NCBI GenBank assembly: GCA_003513845.1
Contig: DOTB01000054.1
Span: forward strand, 1-21,035
Length of the DNA: 21,035 bases
DNA from: Candidatus Atribacteria bacterium
GTDB lineage: Bacteria > Atribacterota > Phoenicimicrobiia > Phoenicimicrobiales > Phoenicimicrobiaceae
Direction: 5' to 3'
Below are positions 1 through 6,498 of this stretch, in pieces. The notes below the pieces were generated by a model. It was not told the origin of the DNA. It searched no databases and saw only the letters and a program-made list of their open reading frames with translations. Position 1 is the first letter of the stretch. Every line of letters begins with the position of its first letter. Made by a program: the position numbers and the translations under genes.

Positions 1-34
1 GTATTTATGTAATATATTTTTTATTTAAAAATAT

Positions 35-84
35 AAAAAAGACAGAAAAGGAATATATAATACAAATTCTATTCCTCCTCTGTC
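35..84 (-). terminator. Rho-independent terminator, expression platform of the glycine riboswitch
   Basis: On the minus strand a 14-base arm (84-71) pairs with 54-41, with two G-U wobbles and no mismatch, and is followed directly by six U residues (40-35). On the plus strand the same positions would give A-C mismatches, so the structure is specific to minus-strand transcripts. Its 5' arm shares bases with P1 of the second glycine aptamer, so the terminator and the ligand-bound aptamer exclude each other. Confidence 0.85.
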
Positions 85-258
85 TTTTTACCTGAGAGAT
101 TTTTTCTATTAATAGACAAGAGAAAATTACCCCTTCGGTGTTTTTAAAAAACTTTCCAGAGTTCTGTCCAGTAAGGGTCCTTTTGCCTGAGAGTTTAAAT
201 GTATAATACATTTTGCCCCTTCGGCTCCTTTTCTAAGAAGAAAAGACTTCTCCCCCTA
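77..258 (-). promoter_or_regulatory. Tandem glycine riboswitch (two aptamers)
   Basis: Read on the minus strand, this stretch contains two successive copies of the glycine aptamer core. Aptamer 1 (about 258 to 172) shows GGAGCCGAAGGGGCAA and then ACTCTCAGGCAAAAGGAC; aptamer 2 (about 169 to 77) shows ACACCGAAGGGGTAA and then TCTCTCAGGTAAAAAGACAG. A very short linker separates them, as in known tandem glycine riboswitches. P1 of aptamer 2 can form from CUCUG (161-157) and CAGAG (82-78); the latter lies inside the 5' arm of the adjacent terminator. Glycine binding should therefore block termination, giving an ON switch. The regulated gene lies left of position 1 and is not visible; the family usually controls the glycine cleavage system or a glycine transporter. 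Identification is by motif and confident; the switching direction is inferred. Confidence 0.93.
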
Positions 259-446
259 CCTTCATACAGATTACTATATTTAATTAGTGAAAAAGTTTTT
301 AAAGTTATTTAGCATTTTTCTATTATCCTAAAATTCAGATATTTCATTCTATTAATATTATACTACATTGATTTTTAAAATCCTTCTTTTTTTTAAAAAA
401 AATTAAAAAATATTAAAATATTTTGTATGGTTAATAATTGAAGATA

Positions 447-455
447 TGTTATAAT
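447..455 (+). promoter_or_regulatory. Probable guaA promoter, extended -10
   Basis: TGTTATAAT forms a perfect -10 hexamer (450-455) with an extended TGn element at 447-449. No good -35 is seen 16-18 bases upstream, as is common for extended -10 promoters. Transcription would begin near 462, leaving a leader of about 85 bases. That leader shows no purine riboswitch core. Confidence 0.6.
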
Positions 456-546
456 TGTTACTGTAAATAAGTTGGTATTAATAGATTATTAGAATTTTAT
501 AGTGTATATTATTAAAATTGAAAAGCCATAAATTGGAGGGATTTAT

Positions 547-2097
547 TTGAAAAAGGGAGAAAAACAAGATTATATTGCTATTTTGGATTTTGGTTCACAA
601 TATACTCAATTGATTGCCCGCCGGGTAAGGGAAGCTAAGGTGTATTCTGAAATATTTCCCTATTATATTGAACCAAGTAAATTATTAGAAAACCCACCAA
701 AAGGAATTATTCTTTCCGGAGGTCCTGCTAGTGTGTATGCTGACCAAGCACCAATTTGCGATACAGATATATTTCAGTTAAATATTCCTATATTAGGTAT
801 TTGTTATGGTGCTCAGTTAATAGCTCAGACTTTTGGGGGAAAAGTATCTAAGGCTTCTCAAGCAGAATATGGGAGAGCAAATATTATTTTAAATAATGAT
901 AGAGATATTTTTTATGGGTTTCCCACCACCACTACTTGTTGGATGAGTCATCAGGATTTAATAGAAAATATTCCTCCAGATTTTAAAGTTATTGCTCGTA
1001 GCGAAAGCACTAAAGCAGCAGCCATAGTGAATGAAGGTAGAAAAATTTATGGACTCCAATTTCATCCAGAAGTAACTCATACTACTTTAGGGAAAAAGGT
1101 ATTTGAAAATTTTCTTTATAAAATATGTAATTGCCAACAAAATTGGAATGTCTATTCTTACATTAATCAATCTATTAATGATATTAGAAATAAAGTGAAG
1201 AAAGATAGGGTAGTTGCTGGAGTAAGTGGAGGGATAGATTCTCTGGTTGCAGCAATATTAACTAATCAAGCAATTGGTAACCAGCTATATTGTATTTTTA
1301 TTAATAATGGCTTATTAAGAAAGGGAGAAGTAGAAGAAGTACAAAAAGTATTTAAAGATAATTTTGATATTAATTTAATCTACATTGATGCTTCTGAAAG
1401 GTTTTTAGAAAAATTAAAAGATATAAATGATCCTGAAAGAAAGAGAAAAATTCTGGGAGAAGAATTTATTCGGGTGTTTGAAGAAAAAGCAAAAAGCATA
1501 GGCAAGGTAAAATATTTATTACAGGGAACTCTTTATCCAGATGTTATTGAAAGCATCTCCCAAAAAGGCCCTTCTTCAACAATAAAATCTCACCATAATG
1601 TAGGGGGATTGCCCAAAAAAATGAGACTGGAAGTTCTGGAACCTCTAAAATACTTATTTAAAGATGAGGTAAGAAAAATTGCGAAAAAATTAAGATTACC
1701 TGAAGAAATCATCTGGAGACAACCTTTCCCAGGGCCAGGTTTAGCTATCAGGATAATTGGACCAGTAGAAAAAGCAAAATTAAATATTTTAAGAGAAGCA
1801 GATGAGATAATTAAACAGGAGATAATAGATGCAGGCTTGTATAAAAAAGTATGGCAATCTTTTGGAATCTTATTACCTGTAAAGAGTGTGGGAGTAATGG
1901 GAGATAGTCGAACCTATGAATTTGCTCTGGTTCTAAGAATTGTAACCAGTGAGGACGGCATGACTGCTGATTGGGCTAAGATTCCCTATGCAGTATTGGA
2001 AAAGATATCAAACAGAATTATTAATGAAGTAAAAGGTATCAATAGGGTGGTTTTTGACATAAGTTCGAAGCCACCAGCGACGATTGAGTGGGAATGA
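547..2097 (+). CDS. guaA: GMP synthase (glutamine-hydrolysing)
   Basis: Converts XMP to GMP using ATP and glutamine-derived ammonia, the last step of the guanine branch, in the cytoplasm. The 516 residues match the normal length of the fused bacterial enzyme. The N-terminal class I amidotransferase has the nucleophile Cys86 in PILGICYGAQ and the His173/Glu175 pair in GLQFHPEVTHT. The ATP-pyrophosphatase domain has the P-loop SGGIDS at 227-232, and the C-terminal dimerisation domain ends in the usual IEWE. The start is TTG at 547, chosen because GGAGGG (535-540) sits 6 bases upstream and no better start lies nearby. It is the first gene of a purine group with purA and purB, but 336 bases of repeat-rich DNA separate it from purA, so co-transcription is uncertain. 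Nothing is truncated and all key residues are present. Confidence 0.98.
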   Translation: MKKGEKQDYIAILDFGSQYTQLIARRVREAKVYSEIFPYYIEPSKLLENPPKGIILSGGPASVYADQAPICDTDIFQLNIPILGICYGAQLIAQTFGGKVSKASQAEYGRANIILNNDRDIFYGFPTTTTCWMSHQDLIENIPPDFKVIARSESTKAAAIVNEGRKIYGLQFHPEVTHTTLGKKVFENFLYKICNCQQNWNVYSYINQSINDIRNKVKKDRVVAGVSGGIDSLVAAILTNQAIGNQLYCIFINNGLLRKGEVEEVQKVFKDNFDINLIYIDASERFLEKLKDINDPERKRKILGEEFIRVFEEKAKSIGKVKYLLQGTLYPDVIESISQKGPSSTIKSHHNVGGLPKKMRLEVLEPLKYLFKDEVRKIAKKLRLPEEIIWRQPFPGPGLAIRIIGPVEKAKLNILREADEIIKQEIIDAGLYKKVWQSFGILLPVKSVGVMGDSRTYEFALVLRIVTSEDGMTADWAKIPYAVLEKISNRIINEVKGINRVVFDISSKPPATIEWE

Positions 2098-2099
2098 AA

Positions 2100-2176
2100 A
2101 TAGCGGGTAGCGTATAGCGTAGAGCGTATAGTTAGGAAAGAGGAAGTCAGAATTCAGAAAACAGAAGCCAGAAGTC
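2100..2176. repeat. Degenerate word tract after guaA
   Basis: Two kinds of short repeated word begin just after the guaA stop codon. First comes an AGCGTATAG/TAGCGTAGAG series (about 2101-2131), then an A/G-rich series built on GAAGTCAGAA and AGAAGCCAGAAG (about 2144-2176). The same words recur at 3871-3900 and 10806-10826, and in inverted form at 3948-3982. They have no coding potential and no strict period; the function is unknown. Confidence 0.6.
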
Positions 2177-2320
2177 TAATCCGTATCTCGTATTATAGCG
2201 GATAGAAAATGTCATTGCGAGCGACCGTAGGAAGCGTGGCAATCTCGATACTGTTGAGATTGCTTCGTCGTTTCCATCGCAATGACAGACTACAGTCCAT
2301 AGACAGGGGAAGCCTGTCCT
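2177..2320 (-). repeat. Composite intergenic repeat, copy 1, with nested GTCATTGCGA palindrome
   Basis: The core at 2211-2286 starts with GTCATTGCGA and ends with the exact inverted copy TCGCAATGAC. Inside it GCAATCTC (2239-2246) pairs with GAGATTGC (2256-2263), so a nested hairpin can form. This core belongs to a REP-like palindrome type seen in many bacterial genomes. The flanks (2177-2210 and 2287-2320) also recur around the second core at 17365-17440, but reversed. The strand given refers to the flanks relative to copy 2. A minus-strand ORF across this region is only an artefact of the repeat. Confidence 0.8.
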
Positions 2321-2330
2321 GCTGGTAGAC

Positions 2331-2375
2331 CAAAAGCAACTGGTAAACCGGATAACTGGCAAACTGGTTAACTAA
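2331..2375. repeat. Degenerate 7-9 base tandem words before purA
   Basis: A run of related units, roughly CTGGTAAAC, CGGATAA, CTGGCAAA and CTGGTTAA, lies about 60 bases upstream of purA. The units differ from each other, so this is an old or loosely maintained tandem array. The remaining bases up to the purA Shine-Dalgarno are AT-rich and show no clear promoter. Confidence 0.5.
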
Positions 2376-2433
2376 ATACCTGAATAATTACAAATATTTA
2401 GAAATAATTAATAAATATGAAAGGATGAATGTA

Positions 2434-3738
2434 TTGGATAAGATGTCAACATTAGTAGTGGTTGGATCACAGTGGGGAGATGAAGGAAAAGGTAAGATAA
2501 CTGATCTACTTTCTGAGGAAGCAGACATTATTGTTCGATATCAGGGCGGATGTAATGCTGGTCATACGGTAGTAAAGGGTGATAAGCAATTTATCTTTCA
2601 CCTCGTACCTTCTGGTATTTTACATCCTGGTAAGAAATGTTTTATTGGTAGTGGGGTAGTAGTAGACCCCGAATACTTATTACGAGAAATAGAAGATTTG
2701 AGGAAAAAGGGAGTAGAAGTTGATGGTAATTTATTTATCGATTATAAAGCTCATATAGTACTACCTTATCATAAAGCCTTAGATGAGATAAAAGAAGAGA
2801 GGAGAGGTAAAAATAAAATAGGAACCACCAAAAGAGGTATTGGCCCTGCTTATTTAGATAAGGTTTCGCGTAACGGAATAAGAATGGTTGATTTAATTGA
2901 AGAAAAATCTCTGTCGGAGAAATTAAAGATTAATCTTGGTGAGAAGAATGAAATTTTTGAAAGGCTATACGGTATTAAGATATCTAAAAAAGAAAGTAAA
3001 ACACTGGTAAAGGAATATCTAGAATATGGGCGATTATTAAAAAAATATGTTGTTGATGTTTCTATGATGATAAACCAAGCAATTGAAGAAGGTAAGAAAG
3101 CGCTATTCGAGGGGGCTCAAGGAACCCTTTTGGATATTGACCATGGTACTTACCCCTATGTAACTTCCTCTAATCCGATAGCAGGTGGTGCTTGTACAGG
3201 AATTGGTATAGGACCAACTAAGATAGATAGAGTTTTAGGAATAACTAAAGCCTATACTACCAGAGTAGGAAGTGGACCTTTTCCTACAGAGATAAAAGGG
3301 GAATTGGAAGAATATATTAGGCAAAAGGGTGGGGAATTTGGGGCAACTACCGGAAGGCCTCGAAGATGTGGTTGGTTTGATGCAGTTATATTAAACTACG
3401 CAGTCAGAATCAATGGGATGGACAGTATGGTCTTAACCAAGATAGATGTTCTAAGTAATTTGGATAAGATCAAAATATGTACTTCGTATAAATATAATGA
3501 CGAAATAATAAAAGAGTTTCCAGTTAATTTAGAAATTTTACAGAATTGTATTCCGGTATATGAAGAGATGGAAGGATGGAAAGGTGATATTTCACAGGTA
3601 ACCAAATATGAAGACCTTCCTGAACAATTAAAAGCCTATATTAGTCGAATAGAAGAATTAGTAAAAACTAAAGTTGTCATAGTGTCTATTGGTCCAAGAA
3701 GAAGACAGACAATCATTCGGGAAAAGGTATTTAAATAA
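2434..3738 (+). CDS. purA: Adenylosuccinate synthetase
   Basis: Joins IMP and aspartate with GTP hydrolysis to form adenylosuccinate, the first committed step to AMP. Numbered from TTG 2434, the P-loop-like GDEGKGK is at 15-21 with the catalytic Asp16, and the catalytic His44 lies in GGCNAGHTVV. The IMP/GTP-binding segments FEGAQGTLLDIDHGTYPYVT and TTGRPRRCGWFD follow, and the C-terminus is complete. An ATG at 2425 opens the frame but lacks a Shine-Dalgarno; AAAGGA (2420-2425) is well spaced for the TTG at 2434, giving 434 residues. ATG 2443 (431 residues) is the other option and matches the usual family N-terminus. The product feeds PurB, encoded 419 bases downstream beyond a repeat-filled gap. 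Confidence 0.97.
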   Translation: MDKMSTLVVVGSQWGDEGKGKITDLLSEEADIIVRYQGGCNAGHTVVKGDKQFIFHLVPSGILHPGKKCFIGSGVVVDPEYLLREIEDLRKKGVEVDGNLFIDYKAHIVLPYHKALDEIKEERRGKNKIGTTKRGIGPAYLDKVSRNGIRMVDLIEEKSLSEKLKINLGEKNEIFERLYGIKISKKESKTLVKEYLEYGRLLKKYVVDVSMMINQAIEEGKKALFEGAQGTLLDIDHGTYPYVTSSNPIAGGACTGIGIGPTKIDRVLGITKAYTTRVGSGPFPTEIKGELEEYIRQKGGEFGATTGRPRRCGWFDAVILNYAVRINGMDSMVLTKIDVLSNLDKIKICTSYKYNDEIIKEFPVNLEILQNCIPVYEEMEGWKGDISQVTKYEDLPEQLKAYISRIEELVKTKVVIVSIGPRRRQTIIREKVFK

Positions 3739-3746
3739 AAAATGAA

Positions 3747-4140
3747 TGTTAATTGGTTAAATAGTTACTTGGTTAGTTAGTTTAAGTTTAACGACTAATT
3801 ACAGTAAATGGTGAATAGTATTCCATTTTGTCGAATAGTATATAGCGAAGAACGATAATTGTTGTTTAAGAATTCAGGAGCCAGCAGTCAGGAGTCAGAA
3901 GAATATAAAATAACTTAACAAGATAATATAACCTTATATTCTAAAATAATTCTGAATGCTGGATTCTGTCTACTGGCTTCTATTTTATCTACGAGATACG
4001 ATTCACAAGATACGAGATACGAATATGGTTTTTCGTTTTAACTTTTTAACTTAATCAACTAGTCTGACTTTTAACTCGTAACTTGAAACCTACTTAACCA
4101 TTAACCAATTAACCAACTAACTAGCTAACCAGCTAACTAA
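3747..4140. repeat. Nested inverted-repeat mosaic between purA and purB
   Basis: This 400-base gap has no gene. Its words are arranged as a large imperfect palindrome. The outer left arm (3751-3785) contains AATTGGTTAA and TTGGTTAGTTAG; the outer right arm (4092-4140) contains the exact complement TTAACCAATT (4101-4110) within 8-base units such as TTAACCAA, CTAACCAG and CTAACTAA. The middle arms are TAGTATATAGCGAAGAACG-type words (3836-3854) and ACGAGATACGA words (3991-4021). The inner arms are AATTCAGGAGCCAG-type (3871-3900) and its inverted relatives (3948-3982). Strict pairing is limited to short blocks. Confidence 0.6.
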
Positions 4141-4157
4141 ATAAAGAGGTGATGATA

Positions 4158-5465
4158 TTGATTGATCGATACTCTCTTCCAGAGATGAGAAGTATTTGGG
4201 AAGAGAAAAATAAGTATAAAATATGGTTAAAGATAGAGCTTTTAGTATGTGAAAGTCTATTTAAATTAGGTAAGATAGATAAGAATGTAATGGAAAACCT
4301 AAGAAAAAATGCACGATATACTTTAAGCCGTATTAAGGAGTTAGAAGAAATAACCCGCCACGATGTGTTAGCCTTTACTACTGCTGTAGGAGAAAATTTA
4401 GGAGAAAATTCGCGTTATTTTCATCAAGGATTAACTTCTTCTGATGTACTGGATACTTCTTTGGCCTTAAGGTTAAAACAATCTGCCGAGATAATTATAA
4501 GAGATATTGAAAGTTTATTAAAAATATTAAAGGAAAAAGCCTTAGAACACAAATATACCATAATGGTGGGAAGAACTCACGGTGTTCACGCTGAGCCAAT
4601 AACCTTAGGCTTTAAATTTGCTTTATGGTATTCAGAGATGCAAAGAAATTTAGAAAGAATGAAAAGAGCCAAAGAAGAGATAAGTTGTGGCAAAATATCA
4701 GGAGCAGTAGGAACTTTTGCTCATATCGAACCCTATATAGAAGAGTATGTATGCAAAAAACTTGATCTCTATCCAGCAAAAATATCAAATCAGATTATTC
4801 AACGAGATAGATATGCTTATTACTTGAGTGTTCTGGCAGTAATAGCTAGTTCATTAGAGAAATTTGCTACTGAAATAAGGGGTTTGCAGAGGACTGAAAT
4901 TCATGAAGTAGAAGAGGAATTTGCCAAAGGACAGAAAGGATCTTCCGCTATGCCACATAAAAAAAATCCTATAATTAGTGAGAGGATTTGTGGACTTTCG
5001 CGCGTAATAAGGGCAAATGCTATTACCGTCTTAGAAAATGTAAACTTATGGCATGAGAGAGACATATCTCATTCCTCTGCAGAGCGTATCATTATCCCTG
5101 ATAGCAACATCCTCATCGATTATATGTTACAAAAATTTACTAATCTTATTACCAATTTAAATATTTATCCCGACCATATGAAAGAAAATATAGAAAAGAC
5201 TAGAGGCTTAATATTTTCTCAAAAGATAATGTTAGAGCTTACCAAAAAAGGTCTTTCACGAGAGGAGGCTTATAAGATAGTTCAGAGAATTTCTATGAAG
5301 GTTTGGCAGGGAAAAGATAATTTTAAAGAGCTTTTGTTGACAGATTCTGAAATAAGCAAGTATTTGTCTAAATCGGAAATAGAAGAGTGTTTTAATTATC
5401 AGTTTTATCTAAGGAATATAGGTACAATATTTAACAGAGTATTTGGTCAGCAAGCACCTGAATAA
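4158..5465 (+). CDS. purB: Adenylosuccinate lyase
   Basis: Cleaves SAICAR to AICAR plus fumarate and adenylosuccinate to AMP plus fumarate; it works as a tetramer of the fumarase/aspartase superfamily. Numbered from TTG 4158, His68 lies in TRHDVLAF, TSSD is at 92-95, the catalytic His140 is in GRTHGVHAEP, and the flexible signature loop SSAMPHKKNP carries the catalytic serine. The frame is open from a GTG at 4149, but AAAGAGGTGAT (4143-4153) is an almost ideal Shine-Dalgarno for TTG 4158 and overlaps the earlier codons. The resulting N-terminus, MIDRYSLPEM, matches the family. The 435-residue length is normal. It acts directly after PurA in AMP synthesis; no other purine genes are in the window. 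Confidence 0.97.
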   Translation: MIDRYSLPEMRSIWEEKNKYKIWLKIELLVCESLFKLGKIDKNVMENLRKNARYTLSRIKELEEITRHDVLAFTTAVGENLGENSRYFHQGLTSSDVLDTSLALRLKQSAEIIIRDIESLLKILKEKALEHKYTIMVGRTHGVHAEPITLGFKFALWYSEMQRNLERMKRAKEEISCGKISGAVGTFAHIEPYIEEYVCKKLDLYPAKISNQIIQRDRYAYYLSVLAVIASSLEKFATEIRGLQRTEIHEVEEEFAKGQKGSSAMPHKKNPIISERICGLSRVIRANAITVLENVNLWHERDISHSSAERIIIPDSNILIDYMLQKFTNLITNLNIYPDHMKENIEKTRGLIFSQKIMLELTKKGLSREEAYKIVQRISMKVWQGKDNFKELLLTDSEISKYLSKSEIEECFNYQFYLRNIGTIFNRVFGQQAPE

Positions 5466-5570
5466 TAATGAGTTTAAGGAAAATATAAAATATATGTCCT
5501 GAAAAGCAAAAAGGTGTCATTCTTGTCCCCCCATTTATTAAAAAATATTTAAAAAATATGTTAAAATATA

Positions 5571-5599
5571 TTGATTAATTACAATGATTTTGATATATT
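5571..5599 (+). promoter_or_regulatory. Promoter of the polyamine operon
   Basis: TTGATT (5571-5576) and TATATT (5594-5599) are separated by 17 bases, and a TGn extension (5591-5593) precedes the -10. A second, overlapping extended -10 (TGTTAAAAT, 5559-5567) lies upstream. Initiation from the first would be near 5606, giving a leader of about 115 bases before speD. The gap between purB and this promoter shows no clear terminator. Confidence 0.65.
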
Positions 5600-5682
5600 A
5601 TCATTTGTATTTCAATGTTATTTTAAAGTATGAAAATTTGGAAAACTTATATGATGAAAAATATAGTTGATTTTAAAAGAAA

Positions 5683-5709
5683 GGGGGGCGATATAGGCTA
5701 ATATATCGC
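5683..5709 (+). promoter_or_regulatory. speD leader: G-rich Shine-Dalgarno followed by a hairpin
   Basis: GCGATATA (5688-5695) and TATATCGC (5702-5709) form a perfect 8-base-pair stem with a 6-base loop. The only strong Shine-Dalgarno-like run, AAGGGGGG (5681-5688), lies just before it, 32 bases from the ATG at 5721. If the hairpin folds, the effective spacing falls to about 11 bases. Only weak purine runs (AGAAG) lie directly before the ATG. A role in translation is inferred from geometry. Confidence 0.55.
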
Positions 5710-5720
5710 GAAGTAGAAGA

Positions 5721-6113
5721 ATGAATTACTTGGGAAATCATTTATTGGTAGAGCTTTATAATTGCAATTCAAACTTAATTAATGATGTTTTAAAAATAGA
5801 AGAACTACTATTAGAAGCAGTAAAAATATCAGGCGCGAATGCTTTAAACTCAACTTTTCACAAATTTTCTCCTCACGGAGTAAGTGGGGTAGTAGTGATT
5901 TCGGAATCTCATTTCTCTATACACACTTGGCCTGAATATGGTTATTGTGCTTTAGATATTTTCACCTGTGGTACCGAAATTAAAAGCCATCTTGCCTTGG
6001 AATACCTTAAAAAGGAATTAGAAGCAGGCACAATATCAGTAACTGAAGTAAAAAGAGGAATTTTGGATTTTCCTGTTAAACTATTACATAAACCGGAGGT
6101 TTGTAAAAAATGA
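5721..6113 (+). CDS. speD: S-adenosylmethionine decarboxylase proenzyme (SpeD/SpeH, bacterial class)
   Basis: Decarboxylates AdoMet to decarboxylated AdoMet, the aminopropyl donor for spermidine. It is made as a proenzyme that cleaves itself between Glu62 and Ser63, turning the serine into the pyruvoyl cofactor. The sequence SESHFSIHTWPEYGY (61-75) holds the cleavage site, proton donor His68 and the Trp-Pro-Glu substrate signature; Cys83 lies in DIFTC. These numbers coincide with those of the Thermotoga maritima enzyme as I recall them. The 130-residue length is typical of the short bacterial class. ATG 5721 is the only usable start because an in-frame TAG lies at 5694. The stop overlaps the next start by ATGA (6110-6113), so it should be translationally coupled to the paralogue. 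It is the first gene of a polyamine operon with speE. Confidence 0.95.
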   Translation: MNYLGNHLLVELYNCNSNLINDVLKIEELLLEAVKISGANALNSTFHKFSPHGVSGVVVISESHFSIHTWPEYGYCALDIFTCGTEIKSHLALEYLKKELEAGTISVTEVKRGILDFPVKLLHKPEVCKK

Positions 6114-6493
6114 GCTCCATAAAAAAAGAATTTTATGCTACCAATGCCTGGGGATTGTTAACCAGTGTAGACCTTTATGGATGTAATCCTGAGACCATAA
6201 GAGATGCCAGGGCTATAAAAAGATATGTTGATGAGCTTTGTGAATTAATAGAAATGAAGCAATTTGGAGAAACTCAGATTGTAAATTTTGGCGAAGACGA
6301 AAAAGTTGCTGGTTTTTCTGTGGTTCAATTGATTGAAACTTCTTTAATATCAGGACATTTTGCTAATAAAACTAACAATGCTTACATAGATATATTCAGC
6401 TGCAAGTATTACGAACCTTCAGTGGTGGTAGAATTTACTAAAAAATTTTTTGACGCGAAAAATGTTAAAATGCATTATATTTTAAGGAGTTAG
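6110..6493 (+). CDS. SpeD paralogue, candidate pyruvoyl-dependent decarboxylase of changed specificity
   Basis: A 127-residue protein of the AdoMet decarboxylase fold, clearly related to the preceding gene: WGLLTSVDLYGCN (14-26) matches the N-terminal strand of SpeD, and AYIDIFSC (91-98) matches CALDIFTC. Aligned on the cysteine motif, Ser78, His83 and Cys98 fall in the same register as SpeD Ser63, His68 and Cys83, at +5 and +20. The residue before the serine is Thr77, not Glu, with Glu76 one place earlier. The TWPEYGY segment is replaced by FANKTNN. Self-cleavage therefore looks possible, while AdoMet may not be the substrate. SpeD-derived arginine decarboxylase is known in Sulfolobus, and ornithine- or arginine-specific relatives have been reported in bacteria, so putrescine or agmatine synthesis is plausible. 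A non-catalytic partner subunit is the alternative. It overlaps speD by 4 bases, and the Shine-Dalgarno of speE overlaps its end. Confidence 0.85.
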   Translation: MSSIKKEFYATNAWGLLTSVDLYGCNPETIRDARAIKRYVDELCELIEMKQFGETQIVNFGEDEKVAGFSVVQLIETSLISGHFANKTNNAYIDIFSCKYYEPSVVVEFTKKFFDAKNVKMHYILRS

Positions 6494-6498
6494 CAGTA

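Noticed and set aside
5..211. Minus-strand ORF of 68 codons at the left edge
   Set aside because: It lies entirely inside the glycine riboswitch and its terminator, has no Shine-Dalgarno, and its product resembles no protein.
462..546. Purine riboswitch in the guaA leader
   Set aside because: The leader is short and shows neither the conserved loop sequences nor the three-way junction of that family.
2147..2362. Minus-strand ORF of 71 codons after guaA
   Set aside because: It is formed by reading through the GTCATTGCGA palindrome and word repeats; composition and context show no sign of a gene.
4092..4140. Tandem 8-base units as a possible CRISPR or iteron array
   Set aside because: The units are too short and variable, have no spacers, and no cas or replication gene is near.
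5600..5720. SAM riboswitch ahead of speD
   Set aside because: Only a simple hairpin is visible; none of the SAM-I, SAM-II or SAM-III conserved core sequences is recognised.
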